NCBI RefSeq assembly: GCF_003856975.1
Contig: NZ_CP033107.1
Span: 3,906,001 to 3,970,000, forward strand
From: Plantibacter sp. PA-3-X8
GTDB taxonomy: Bacteria > Actinomycetota > Actinomycetes > Actinomycetales > Microbacteriaceae
Length of the DNA stretch: 64,000 nt
Reading direction: 5' to 3'
How positions within the stretch are numbered: the first letter of the stretch is position 1; the number at the start of each line of letters is the position of its first letter. Position numbers and translations under genes: made by a program. Shown in pieces: positions 1 to 10,514 of the stretch. The notes under the pieces were generated by a model. The model had not been told where the DNA came from, searched no databases, and worked only from the letters and a program-made list of their open reading frames with translations.

Positions 1-384
1 GGTCTGGAAGTCGGTCCGGATGCCGTAGGCGAGCACCGGGATGCCCTCGAGCAACGCGATGCGCAGGAGGTCGTCGACCTGCTCCCCGTGGAGGAACTGG
101 GCCTCGTCGACGAGCAGACAGCTGACGTCCTCTCCGGTCTCCTGCGCGACGCGGCGACGGTGCTCCGCGAACACTCGGACGGCGTCGTCGTCAGGACCGA
201 GCAGGAAGTCGGCGTCGCGGGTCACACCGAGGCGACTGACGATGGCGGCGTCGCCCTTCGTGTCGAGGGACGGCTTGGCGAGGAGGACGCGGTGGCCGCG
301 CTCCTCGTAGTTGAACGCCGCCTGGAGCAAGGCGGTGCTCTTGCCGGAGTTCATCGCCCCGTATCGGAAGTACAGTTTCGCCAC
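1..384 (-). CDS. tdk: Thymidine kinase (C-terminus outside window)
   Basis: The first 128 residues of a type II thymidine kinase, which phosphorylates thymidine to dTMP in the nucleotide salvage pathway. The N-terminus reads VAKLYFRYGAMNSGKST, with the P-loop in GAMNSGKST. Further on, LLVDEAQFL matches the family's Walker B segment. The gene runs off the left edge, so the zinc-binding and lasso regions cannot be seen. I chose the GTG at 384 because the conserved family start is at that point and a TAAGCT -10 box lies exactly six bases upstream, which suggests a leaderless transcript with no ribosome binding site. It is read in the same direction as mqo but has its own promoter. Confidence 0.93.
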   Translation of the reverse strand, partial: MAKLYFRYGAMNSGKSTALLQAAFNYEERGHRVLLAKPSLDTKGDAAIVSRLGVTRDADFLLGPDDDAVRVFAEHRRRVAQETGEDVSCLLVDEAQFLHGEQVDDLLRIALLEGIPVLAYGIRTDFQT

Positions 385-390
385 CAGGCA

Positions 391-396
391 AGCTTA
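391..396 (-). promoter_or_regulatory. -10 box of leaderless tdk
   Basis: TAAGCT on the minus strand, followed by six bases (TGCCTG) and then the GTG start. The spacing puts the transcription start on the start codon. The same arrangement recurs at five other genes in this window. Confidence 0.55.
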
Positions 397-455
397 GGGT
401 CCCAAGCTTCACCTGTCGCATCCGAGGACGGACCGGGCGAGCGCCCGTGGGGCGG

Positions 456-1922
456 CTACAGCGAGATGTCGAGGGCCTCGGCGGTGCTCTCGAGGACCTT
501 CGCGGCCGTCGCGGGGACGTCGTTCAGCGTCGAACCGTAGGTCGGGATCATCTCGCGGAGCCTCGGCTCCCACGCGGTCATCCGGTCGGGGAAGCACTTG
601 CGCAGGACGTCGAGCATGATCGGTACGGCCGTCGACGCGCCGGGAGAAGCGCCGAGCAGTCCCGCGATCGTGCCGTCCGCACCCGTGATGACCTCGGTGC
701 CGAACTGCAGGACGCCGCCCTTGGCCTTGTCCTTCTTCATCACCTGGGCGCGCTGCCCGGCCTCGATGAGGTACCAGTCCTCGTCCTTCGCCGTCGGCAG
801 GAACTCGCGGAGGCTGTCCATCTTCTGCTTCCGGGACTGCAGGAGCTGCCCGATGAGGTACGTGATGAGGCTCGGGTTGTCCTTCGCGACCGCCAGCATC
901 GGGAGGAGGTTGTGCGGGCGCACCTGGGTGACGAGGTCGAGCATCGATCCGCGCTTGAGGAACTTCGGGCTGAACGTCGCGTACGGGCCGAAGAGGAGGC
1001 TCGCCTGACCGTCGACGACGCGGGTGTCGAGGTGCGGGACCGACATCGGCGGGGCACCGACCGAGGCCTGGCTGTAGACCTTGGCCTGGTGCTTCGAGAC
1101 CACCGCGGGGTTGTCGGTGCGGAGGAACTGCCCGCCGATGGGGAAGACGCCGTAGCCCTTGATCTCGGGGATGCCGGACTTCTGCAACAGCTTGAGCGCC
1201 CATCCGCCGGCGCCGACGAAGACGAAGCGGGCGTTGATCTCCATCGGTGAACGACCGAGGGTCTGGCGGCCACGGATGCGCCATGTGCCGTCCTTCAGCC
1301 GCTTGAGCGACCGGACCTCGTGGTTGGTGCGGACGTGCGTGTTCGGTGCTGCACCGAAGAGCTTGTGCGTGAGCGAACCGAAGTCGACGTCGGTGCCCGC
1401 GGTGATCCGGGTGGCGGCGATGCGTTCGCCGACGGCACGACGGTTGATGAGGAGCGGAGCCCACTCGGCGATGACGGCCGGGTCCTCCGAGAACTCGATG
1501 CCGGCGAAGAGCGGCTGATCCTTCAGCGCCTCGTAGCGCTTCCGCAGGTATTCGACGTCCTTCTCACCGCGCACGAAGGTCATGTGCGGGGTCGGGTTGA
1601 TGAAGGTGTCGGGTGCGCCGAGCAGGCCCTCCTCGACGAGGTGAGACCAGAACTGGCGGCTGAGCTGGAACTGCTCGTTGATGCCGATGGCCTTCGCTGG
1701 GTCGACCTGGCCGTGGGCGTCCTGCGGCATGTAGTTGAGCTCGCACAGCGCGGCATGGCCCGTCCCGGCGTTGTTCCACGGGTTGGAGCTCTCGAGTGCG
1801 ACGTCGCTCAGGCGCTCGTACACCTCGACCTTCCAGTCAGGCTGCACCTGGTGGATGAGGGCGGCGAGCGTGGCGCTCATGATGCCACCACCAATGAGGG
1901 CTACGTCGATGGTTTCGGTCAC
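456..1922 (-). CDS. mqo: Malate:quinone oxidoreductase
   Basis: 488-residue FAD enzyme that oxidises malate to oxaloacetate at the membrane and passes electrons to the quinone pool, replacing or backing up NAD-linked malate dehydrogenase in the TCA cycle. The N-terminal dinucleotide-binding motif is ALIGGGIMSATLA, and the family stretch NPWNNAGTGHAALCELNY follows at about residue 48. Length is typical of Mqo. The GTG start at 1922 has no clear ribosome binding site but lies six bases after a TAGACT -10 box, consistent with a leaderless mRNA. Transcribed separately from the upstream SGNH hydrolase gene. Confidence 0.97.
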   Translation of the reverse strand: MTETIDVALIGGGIMSATLAALIHQVQPDWKVEVYERLSDVALESSNPWNNAGTGHAALCELNYMPQDAHGQVDPAKAIGINEQFQLSRQFWSHLVEEGLLGAPDTFINPTPHMTFVRGEKDVEYLRKRYEALKDQPLFAGIEFSEDPAVIAEWAPLLINRRAVGERIAATRITAGTDVDFGSLTHKLFGAAPNTHVRTNHEVRSLKRLKDGTWRIRGRQTLGRSPMEINARFVFVGAGGWALKLLQKSGIPEIKGYGVFPIGGQFLRTDNPAVVSKHQAKVYSQASVGAPPMSVPHLDTRVVDGQASLLFGPYATFSPKFLKRGSMLDLVTQVRPHNLLPMLAVAKDNPSLITYLIGQLLQSRKQKMDSLREFLPTAKDEDWYLIEAGQRAQVMKKDKAKGGVLQFGTEVITGADGTIAGLLGASPGASTAVPIMLDVLRKCFPDRMTAWEPRLREMIPTYGSTLNDVPATAAKVLESTAEALDISL

Positions 1923-1928
1923 CAGAGC

Positions 1929-1934
1929 AGTCTA
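1929..1934 (-). promoter_or_regulatory. -10 box of leaderless mqo
   Basis: TAGACT on the minus strand, six bases (GCTCTG) before the GTG start. No good -35 hexamer is visible. Confidence 0.5.
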
Positions 1935-2037
1935 GTCGCGGCGAGGCCCGAGCTCTCCACCCGCGTGCTGTCGCTGATCGCGTGCCGTGAGATCGCTCGA
2001 TGTCGAGACACTTCGGGCCGCCTGCGGGGACGCGGAC

Positions 2038-2769
2038 TCAGCGTCCGGGGAGCGCGGGGGTGAGGGCGTCGAGCTCCTCGAGCATGCGCTGAGCGAGGTG
2101 CGCGTACCCGGCGTCGCTCGGGTGGAGGCCGTCGGCTGAGATCCACGTCGCCGGGTCGTCGTCCAGCCAGTGCGACGCACCGGAGATGTAGTCGGCCCCG
2201 ATGGTGTCGGCGGCGTCGTGGACCCATCCGATGATCTGTTCGACGGACGCCGGTCGCTCGGCGGTGTACCACCAGGGCTCCACCACGATGATGCGGGTGC
2301 CGGGCAGCCCGTCGCGCAGCCGCTGGAACTCCGGCAGGATCGCTTCCTGGATCGCCTGCTCGTTGCCGGTCCACTCGAAGTTGTCGTTGATGCCGAGCGC
2401 GACGATGAGGACCTCGGGGTGCTGGGCGATGACGTCGGCCGTGACATCACCGACCTTGTCGCGCTTGCGGACGAAGCCGAGACCCGGGTAGCCGGCGTTG
2501 TACTCTGTCCAGCCTTCAGCCTTCGCGACGAGCGAAGACCAGCGCGCGGCGGGCGACGACGCTGCCGAGCCCTTCGTGTACGAGTCGCCGTAGAACGCGA
2601 CGAGCGGTCCGACGGCGACCTCGGAGCCGGAGGTGTCGGCGCGGGCGACCGTCGTCTGCTGGACGTCGGCACGCAGACCGCTCACGGTGATCACCGCGGT
2701 GACGGCGATGGCCGCCGCGATGAACGCGGCCAACCAGCGTCGGCGCAGGCGTGGTCGCTGGCGGGCCAT
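2038..2769 (-). CDS. Membrane-anchored or secreted SGNH/GDSL hydrolase
   Basis: 243-residue esterase-like protein. A basic start followed by a hydrophobic stretch (residues 12-30) is a signal peptide or anchor, so the hydrolase domain should be outside the membrane. Block I is VAFYGDSYTKG (Ser63), block III is GIND (about 127-129) and block V is DGLHPSD (Asp213, His216), giving the Ser-Asp-His set. The substrate is unknown; acyl or acetyl esters of wall or plant polysaccharide are possible. The ATG at 2769 has GGGGA eight bases upstream; a longer open frame upstream overlaps asd and is not used. It lies 34 bases after asd and is probably co-transcribed with it. Confidence 0.85.
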   Translation of the reverse strand: MARQRPRLRRRWLAAFIAAAIAVTAVITVSGLRADVQQTTVARADTSGSEVAVGPLVAFYGDSYTKGSAASSPAARWSSLVAKAEGWTEYNAGYPGLGFVRKRDKVGDVTADVIAQHPEVLIVALGINDNFEWTGNEQAIQEAILPEFQRLRDGLPGTRIIVVEPWWYTAERPASVEQIIGWVHDAADTIGADYISGASHWLDDDPATWISADGLHPSDAGYAHLAQRMLEELDALTPALPGR

Positions 2770-2803
2770 ATCGTCGTCCCCGATCGGGTGGAGGGAGGGC
2801 CGG

Positions 2804-5271
<2,468 letters not shown>

Positions 5272-5317
5272 CGGATCTCCTGGGGAAGTCGGTGCGGGCA
5301 CGAGCGGCCCAGCGATC

Positions 5318-5323
5318 ATCCTA
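5318..5323 (-). promoter_or_regulatory. Possible -10 box for lysC-asd
   Basis: TAGGAT on the minus strand, about 46 bases before the lysC start. The -35 region is poor, so this is tentative. The 212-base divergent gap between lysC and the GNAT gene holds no other obvious element. Confidence 0.3.
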
Positions 5324-5471
5324 CCCATCCGGGCATTCCGCGCCGTTCATGTGACGAAGGGCACCCTCACCCGCTCCGGGGCAGGAGATCCGCCCCGCAG
5401 CAGGACGCTTCGGCCCGTCCGCTCCTGCTGTCGGGCCGATTTCCTGCGGTGGGGAGACGGGTGGGCCTCGG

Positions 5472-5477
5472 TAGGGT
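5472..5477 (+). promoter_or_regulatory. -10 box of leaderless GNAT gene
   Basis: TAGGGT followed by six bases (TGGCCT) and the ATG at 5484, the leaderless layout seen at several genes here. Confidence 0.5.
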
Positions 5478-5483
5478 TGGCCT

Positions 5484-6236
5484 ATGCAGCAGGAAAACGC
5501 GCGGGTGCTCGCGACGGTGCGACGCCTCTGGCAGGGGCTCGCCTCGCCGACCGCGCGGTTCTCCGCCGGCCGGGTCGCCGTCGTCGTGAACGCCGGCTCG
5601 ATGGCGTGCCCGCCCGGATGGATCGGCGTCGTCGAGATCGACGGCAGCGCCCTGGCGATCGTGCCCGACGAGGACACCGCCAGGCGGCTCGCCATCGAGG
5701 ACGAGTCACCGAGGAGCGTCGGAACGGTCGAGTTCCTCCGCTCGCGGGTGCAGGTCGCCGAGGTGCTCGGGCCGGCGACCCTCGACTACCTGCTGCCCGG
5801 GCGGTTCCGACCGGCCGAGGAGATCGACGTCGTGGCGAGCAAGGCGAGTGACCCAGCCATCGAGTCGCTGCTGTCGAAGGTGGGCGACGACGAAGCCTCG
5901 GAGAGCGGGATCTTCGGCATCACCTCGCCGCTGTTCTCGGTGCGCGAGCACGGACGGGTCCTCGCCGTCGCCGGCTACCGGTCGTGGCCGTTGGGCGTCG
6001 CGCATGTGACTGCGTTGACCGCCCCGGAGGCTCGCGGGACCGGTCTCGCGACGCGGCTCGCCTCGACCGCGGTCGAGCACGCCCTCGCGGCCGGACTCCT
6101 CCCCCAGTGGCGGGCCGCCGACACGAACCCCGGCTCACGCGCCGTCGCCCGCAAGCTCGGCTTCTCCGCGATCGGCCGGCAGCTGTCGGCTCGACCGGTG
6201 GTCGCCGAGTGGCCGGCGCCCTCCGCCGACGCCTGA
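5484..6236 (+). CDS. GNAT-family N-acetyltransferase
   Basis: 250-residue protein with a C-terminal acetyltransferase domain (about 130-245). Motif A is recognisable in VTALTAPEARGTGLATRLAS, with the acetyl-CoA pyrophosphate loop ARGTGLA, followed by NPGSRAVARKLGF, typical of motif B. The N-terminal 120 residues resemble the diverged half found in two-part GNAT proteins. The acceptor substrate cannot be told from sequence. It is divergent from lysC and interrupts the usual actinomycete run from dnaX-recR to lysC-asd. The start lies six bases after a -10 box. Confidence 0.8.
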   Translation: MQQENARVLATVRRLWQGLASPTARFSAGRVAVVVNAGSMACPPGWIGVVEIDGSALAIVPDEDTARRLAIEDESPRSVGTVEFLRSRVQVAEVLGPATLDYLLPGRFRPAEEIDVVASKASDPAIESLLSKVGDDEASESGIFGITSPLFSVREHGRVLAVAGYRSWPLGVAHVTALTAPEARGTGLATRLASTAVEHALAAGLLPQWRAADTNPGSRAVARKLGFSAIGRQLSARPVVAEWPAPSADA

Positions 6237-6249
6237 GGCGCGCCCGGCT

Positions 6250-6724
6250 GCCCTATCTCAGGAGTCCCTCGGCGCGGCGCAACCCACCAGCCCCGACACA
6301 CCGGCCGACTCCTGAGAAAGGACCGACCGGAAGCAGACCCCTCGCCCGGCAAGCAGACCCGAGCCTGACGGCGGCACAGCTGCCCTCACTCAGGAGTCCG
6401 TCGGCACGGCGGAACCCACCAGCCGCGACACACCGGCCGACTCCTGAGAAAGGACCGACCGGAAGCAGACCCCTCGCCCGACAAGCAGACCCGAGCCTGA
6501 CGGCGGCACAGCTGCCCTCACTCAGGAGTCCGTCGGCACGGCGCAACCCACCAGCCGCGACACACCGGCCGACTCCTGAGAAAGGACCGACCGGAAGCAG
6601 ACCCCTCGCCCGACAAGCAGACCCGAGCCTGACGGCGGCACAGCTGCCCTATCTCAGGAGTCCCTCGGCGCGGCGCAACCCACCAGCCCCGACACACCGG
6701 CCGACTCCTGAGAAAGGACCGATG
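6250..6724 (+). repeat. 132-bp tandem repeat, four copies, each with an inverted repeat
   Basis: Four copies with the CAGGAGTCC element at 6259, 6391, 6523 and 6655: exactly 132 bases apart, with the last copy shortened. Within each unit CTCAGGAGTC is followed about 50 bases later by GACTCCTGAG, a perfect 10-bp inverted repeat able to form a hairpin. Copies differ at few bases. The array fills the gap between the convergent GNAT and recR genes, so one role may be termination in both directions. Because 132 is divisible by three, long open frames appear on both strands, but they have no start signals and look like by-products. Apart from the array, 6237-6763 holds nothing else recognisable. 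Confidence 0.9.
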
Positions 6725-6763
6725 GCAACCAGGGGGCGGGGGGGCGGACGACGGGGCGGGGTG

Positions 6764-7363
6764 TCAGCCGCTGACGACGGTGCGACCCTCGAAGGCACGA
6801 CCGAGGGTGACCTCGTCGGCGTACTCGAGGTCGCCGCCGACGGGGAGGCCGGAGGCGAGGCGCGTGATGCGGATGCCCATCGGGAGGAGGAGCCGGCTGA
6901 GGTAGGTGGCGGTCGCCTCCCCCTCGAGGTTCGGGTCGGTCGCGATGATGACCTCGGTGACGGTGCCGTCGGCGAGGCGCTGCATGAGACGACGGATGTT
7001 CAGGTCGTCGGGACCGACGCCGTCGATCGGACTGATGGCGCCACCGAGTACGTGGTAGAAGCCGCGGAACTCACGCGTGCGCTCGATGGCGACGACGTCC
7101 TTCGGTTCTTCGACGACGCAGATCAGGGCCGGGTTGCGACGCGGGTCGCGGCACACGCTGCAGAGGTTCTGCTCGGAGATGTTGCCGCAGATCTCACAGA
7201 ACTTGACCTTCTCGCGGACGACGGTGAGCAGTTCGGCGAGCTTCGACACGTCGAACGACTCCGTCTGGAGGATGTGGAACGCGATGCGCTGCGCCGACTT
7301 CGGACCGATACCGGGCAGCCGCCCGAACTCGTCGATCAGATCTTGGACGATTCCCTCGTACAT
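6764..7363 (-). CDS. recR: Recombination mediator RecR
   Basis: 199-residue protein of the RecFOR pathway that helps load RecA onto gapped DNA. It shows the helix-hairpin-helix start ([24 protein letters not shown]), the four-cysteine zinc finger (CEICGN...CSVC at about 57-71) and a Toprim domain ([13 protein letters not shown]...[12 protein letters not shown]). Length is normal. It begins three bases after the dnaX stop, so the two are co-transcribed. The YbaB/EbfC nucleoid-protein gene often found between dnaX and recR is absent. Confidence 0.97.
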   Translation of the reverse strand: MYEGIVQDLIDEFGRLPGIGPKSAQRIAFHILQTESFDVSKLAELLTVVREKVKFCEICGNISEQNLCSVCRDPRRNPALICVVEEPKDVVAIERTREFRGFYHVLGGAISPIDGVGPDDLNIRRLMQRLADGTVTEVIIATDPNLEGEATATYLSRLLLPMGIRITRLASGLPVGGDLEYADEVTLGRAFEGRTVVSG

Positions 7364-7366
7364 GGC

Positions 7367-10078
7367 CTACCGCCCTCCGGAGCGCGGCTCGTGCGGCTGC
7401 TCCTCGATGAATGTGGCGCCGAGAAGCTCGCGGACGACGCTCTCGCCGTACCGGTTGTCGCCCGCGGGGTGGGACGTCGGCACCGGGGGCGCCTGGCGCA
7501 TCCGGACCGGGGGCTGCGGGCGCTGCTCGGCGACCGGGGCCGCAGGCGGTGCGGCCTGCGGGGAGCCGGCAGGAGCTGCGGATGGCGCGACGGCCGCTGG
7601 GGATGGAGCAGGTGCCGACGACTCGAACGGGTCGGGGTAGGGCGGCTCGTCGTCCGGCGGCGGTGCGTCGTCGTCGGACGGGATCGAGACGACGTCCCAC
7701 GTGACGGTGCGCGAGCCGAGCGCGTCGCCGTTCGATGGGCCTCTGGCGGGTGCCTGCTGGCGCGGCGGGGTCGACGGCTGCCGCTGCGCGGGTGAGCCGG
7801 CCGGCGTCCCGGAGGCTCCGGATGCGGTGGGTCGCCCGGGCTGCCCTTCGACAGGCTCAGGGACCGGAGACGGCCGAGTCGCCGAAGCAGGCTCGGGCGA
7901 TGACGAGGGCCCTTCGACCGGCTCAGGGACCGAGGATGGTGGCGTCGCCGAGGCGGCACCAGGTGACGACGTGGGCCCTTCGACAGGCTCAGGGACCGGA
8001 GACCGCTCAGGGACCGGAGACGGCTCGGGCTCGTCGGCCGGCGGCGCGACCGTCGCCCACGAGGAGGCGGAGACGGAGGTCTGCTCCTCGACGGGCTCGG
8101 GGGCCGCGGGCGCAGGAGCCGCCGGGGCAGCGGGCGAGGACGCAGCGGGCGACGACTCGGCGTCGGCCGGCGCAGCGGAGGCGGGCTCGCCGCCGGCGGG
8201 AGCGACGGTGGGCCACGACGGGCGGGCTCCCGACCCGCCGCTGCTGTCTGACGACGACGGGGCAGCGGCTGCGGGGGCGGGGACGGTCTGCGGCAGGCTC
8301 GGGGTCGACCAGGAGGACGACTCCGACGAGGGAGCGCCGGTGGCGGGCGCAGTTGCCCGCGGTGCCGGCGGCTCGTCGGCACCGGCGACCTTGGCGAGGT
8401 ACTTCACCCGCACGCCGAGGACGTCGAGGACCGCCGTGCGCAAGACCTCAGCGACACCGGTGCCGGGGGCGTGACGTGCCTTGAAGTCGTTGAGGTCGCT
8501 GTTGTTCGCGAAGACGAGCGTGAGGACGTCGTCGTCCGAGTACCCGCCGACCTGGGTGTTGACGACGATCATCCAGGCCTTGCGATCGGCCTTCTCTACC
8601 CGCGCCACGATCTCGGGCCAGGCGTCGCGGATGTGCTGCAGGGTGACCGGGCCGACCCGAGGGGCGGCGGGGGTCGGTGCCGCGGTCTGCGCGTGGTCAG
8701 GTTCCTGCGCCGGTCGACGGTCGGGGGCCGCGGATGCTGTCGAGGCAGCGGCCGGGGCGGGAGCAGGGGTGGAGCTCGCCGCAGTGCTCGCGGGGACAGC
8801 ACCGGCAGAGACCGGAGCGCCGGCAGAGGCTGCAGCGCGGTCGGCGACCACGGGCTGCGTCGAGGCCGCGGGCTGCGCCGAGACCGCGGCCTGGCCGCCC
8901 TCGACGGCAGCACCCTCGACGCCGATGCGACGCTCGAGCCGCTCCACCCGGGCCAATGCACCGCGAGCGGAGTCGTCGGCTGCGGGCACGAGGATGCGCG
9001 CCATCATGAGCTCGAGGTGGAGCCGGGGCGACGTGGCGCCCGTCATCTGGGTGAGCGCCTCGTTCACGACGTCGGCCGTGCGGGACAGCTCGGCGATGCC
9101 GAACGCCCGCGCCTGGGCGAGCATCTTGTCGAGTTCGTCCTGCGGGAGCCCGCGGAGGACCGCCGCCGCGTTCTCGCCCGTGGCGGCCACGACGATGAGG
9201 TCGCGGAGTCGCTCGAGCAGGTCGTCGACGAAGCGGCGTGGGTCTTGGCCGGTCTGGATGACGCGGTCGACGGTGCTGAAGGCTGCACCCGAGTCGCGGG
9301 CGGCCAGGGCGTCGACGACTTCGTCGAGCAGGGCCGTGTGGGTGTAGCCGAGCAGGGCGACCGCGCGCTCGTAGTCGACGGAGTCGCCCTCGGAGCCGGC
9401 CATCAGCTGGTCGAGCAGGGACAGCGTGTCGCGGGCGGAGCCGCCTCCGGCCCGGACGACGAGCGGCAGCACGCCGGCCTCGACACCCACGTGCTCGCTC
9501 TCGCACAGCTGCTGGACGTAGTCGAGCATCTGCGCCGGCGGGATGAGCCGGAAGGGGTAGTGGTGGGTGCGGGAGCGGATCGTGCCGATCACCTTGTCGG
9601 GCTCGGTCGTCGCGAAGATGAACTTCACGTGCTCCGGCGGCTCCTCGACGATCTTCAGCAGGGCGTTGAACCCCTGCGGGGTGACCATGTGCGCCTCGTC
9701 GAGGATGAAGATCTTGTAGCGGTCGCGCGCGGGCGCGAAGATCGCGCGCTCGCGGAGGTCGCGGGCGTCGTCGACACCGTTGTGGCTGGCCGCGTCGATC
9801 TCGACGACGTCGAGCGAGCCGGAGCCGTCGCGGGAGAGGTCGACGCAGCTCGCGCAGACGCCGCACGGGGTGTCGGTCGGGCCCTCGGCGCAGTTGAGGC
9901 AGCGGGCGAGGATGCGAGCGGACGTCGTCTTGCCGCAACCACGTGGACCGCTGAACAGGTACGCGTGGTTGACGCGGTTGGTGCGCAGGGCCGTCATGAG
10001 GGGATCGGTCACCTGCGCCTGACCGATCAAGTCGGCGAACGTCTCGGGCCGATACCGGCGATACAGAGCTGTGACCAC
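7367..10078 (-). CDS. dnaX: DNA polymerase III subunits gamma/tau
   Basis: 903-residue clamp-loader ATPase of the replicative polymerase. The N-terminal part is conserved: RRYRPETFADLIGQ, Walker A GPRGCGKTTSAR, a zinc module (CLNC...CGVCASC), Walker B ILDEAHM and sensor motif GSARDTLSLLDQ. From about residue 440 it becomes a long Ala/Pro/Ser-rich linker before a tau-like C-terminal tail. The linker (about residues 680-750) contains three PVPEPVEG-type peptides encoded by in-frame copies of the genome's palindromic repeat. The GTG at 10078 starts the conserved MVTALYRRYRP sequence and lies six bases after a TACCAT box; the much longer upstream open frame is spurious. No A-rich slippery site for a gamma frameshift was seen. 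Confidence 0.95.
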   Translation of the reverse strand: MVTALYRRYRPETFADLIGQAQVTDPLMTALRTNRVNHAYLFSGPRGCGKTTSARILARCLNCAEGPTDTPCGVCASCVDLSRDGSGSLDVVEIDAASHNGVDDARDLRERAIFAPARDRYKIFILDEAHMVTPQGFNALLKIVEEPPEHVKFIFATTEPDKVIGTIRSRTHHYPFRLIPPAQMLDYVQQLCESEHVGVEAGVLPLVVRAGGGSARDTLSLLDQLMAGSEGDSVDYERAVALLGYTHTALLDEVVDALAARDSGAAFSTVDRVIQTGQDPRRFVDDLLERLRDLIVVAATGENAAAVLRGLPQDELDKMLAQARAFGIAELSRTADVVNEALTQMTGATSPRLHLELMMARILVPAADDSARGALARVERLERRIGVEGAAVEGGQAAVSAQPAASTQPVVADRAAASAGAPVSAGAVPASTAASSTPAPAPAAASTASAAPDRRPAQEPDHAQTAAPTPAAPRVGPVTLQHIRDAWPEIVARVEKADRKAWMIVVNTQVGGYSDDDVLTLVFANNSDLNDFKARHAPGTGVAEVLRTAVLDVLGVRVKYLAKVAGADEPPAPRATAPATGAPSSESSSWSTPSLPQTVPAPAAAAPSSSDSSGGSGARPSWPTVAPAGGEPASAAPADAESSPAASSPAAPAAPAPAAPEPVEEQTSVSASSWATVAPPADEPEPSPVPERSPVPEPVEGPTSSPGAASATPPSSVPEPVEGPSSSPEPASATRPSPVPEPVEGQPGRPTASGASGTPAGSPAQRQPSTPPRQQAPARGPSNGDALGSRTVTWDVVSIPSDDDAPPPDDEPPYPDPFESSAPAPSPAAVAPSAAPAGSPQAAPPAAPVAEQRPQPPVRMRQAPPVPTSHPAGDNRYGESVVRELLGATFIEEQPHEPRSGGR
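7843..8010 (+). repeat. Palindromic repeat copies inside dnaX
   Basis: Three near-identical copies of CCCTTCGACAGGCTCAGGGA start at about 7844, 7910 and 7976, and a partial CTCAGGGACCGG follows at about 8006. All keep the dnaX reading frame and encode PVPEPVEG or SVPEPVEG. A decayed relative near 8090 encodes PEPVEE. Elsewhere in the window the same element lies between genes. Confidence 0.85.
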
Positions 10079-10084
10079 CCACCA

Positions 10085-10090
10085 ATGGTA
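10085..10090 (-). promoter_or_regulatory. -10 box of leaderless dnaX
   Basis: TACCAT on the minus strand, then TGGTGG and the GTG start: the same TANNNT-N6-start layout as tdk and mqo. Confidence 0.5.
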
Positions 10091-10147
10091 GCCGTCGCCC
10101 CCGACATCGGAGCCGGCTTCCCGGCAGGACCGGTCGGCCCCGCACGG

Positions 10148-10163
10148 TGGGGAGTTCTCCCCA
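10148..10163. promoter_or_regulatory. 16-bp perfect palindrome upstream of the type VII-like operon
   Basis: TGGGGAGTTCTCCCCA is a perfect inverted repeat 24 bases before a TAGAAT -10 box (10187). Its position over the expected -35 region suggests an operator for the five-gene operon. No matching regulator gene is adjacent. Confidence 0.4.
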
Positions 10164-10186
10164 TCGAGGCCGTCCCCGTCGCTTCC

Positions 10187-10192
10187 TAGAAT
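10187..10192 (+). promoter_or_regulatory. Likely -10 box of the five-gene operon
   Basis: TAGAAT, giving a start near 10199 and a short leader containing the GAGAGGA ribosome binding site before the ATG at 10218. Confidence 0.45.
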
Positions 10193-10217
10193 GGTCAGCG
10201 CCACCAGAGAGGACCAG

Positions 10218-10514
10218 ATGGAACAGTTCACGGTCGACACGGCCCTCATCAGGGACACGACAGCCAACCTCACCGTCATCCAGAGCGAGTTCGACGCCGC
10301 GGAGAAGCACACCGCGTCGGCCGCCGACGTGATCCCCCACGAGCTCCTCGCCCGGACCCTCCAGGAGTTCTCGAGCGGCTGGGACACCAGGCGCTCGGAG
10401 TTCTCGGAGGCGATCACCACCCTGAACGGGATGGGCACGGCGATCGCCGACCACTTCGAAGGCTGGGAGGCCGACCAGGCCGCAGCCGCCGGCGGAGACG
10501 GAGACGAAGGATGA
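10218..10514 (+). CDS. WXG100-like small helical protein
   Basis: 98-residue, mostly helical acidic protein with no signal peptide. Size, helix pattern and a central GWDTRRSEF resembling the W-x-G turn suggest the WXG100/ESAT-6 superfamily, whose members are exported by type VII systems or partner larger exported proteins; the glycine after W-x is replaced by threonine. The ATG at 10218 has GAGAGGA upstream. It overlaps the next gene by ATGA, indicating translational coupling and probably a paired product. Assignment rests on general features, not a firm match. Confidence 0.6.
   Translation: MEQFTVDTALIRDTTANLTVIQSEFDAAEKHTASAADVIPHELLARTLQEFSSGWDTRRSEFSEAITTLNGMGTAIADHFEGWEADQAAAAGGDGDEG

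Noticed and set aside
441..452. Short GGGC/GCCC hairpin after mqo as a terminator
   Set aside because: The stem is only about six base pairs with a two-base loop, too weak to call in this GC-rich sequence.
6253..6546. Open frames on both strands across the 132-bp repeat, suggesting a repeat protein
   Set aside because: They arise because 132 is a multiple of three. There is no ribosome binding site or leaderless promoter at their starts, and composition is not protein-like.
7364..7366. Missing ybaB/ebfC between dnaX and recR as evidence of a deletion
   Set aside because: Only three bases separate the genes, and many actinobacteria have this gene elsewhere. Nothing in the sequence shows a recent loss.
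10079..10217. Possible signal-recognition-particle RNA or tRNA-Ser gene upstream of dnaX, as in some actinomycetes
   Set aside because: I could not find the conserved SRP core loop or a tRNA fold on either strand.
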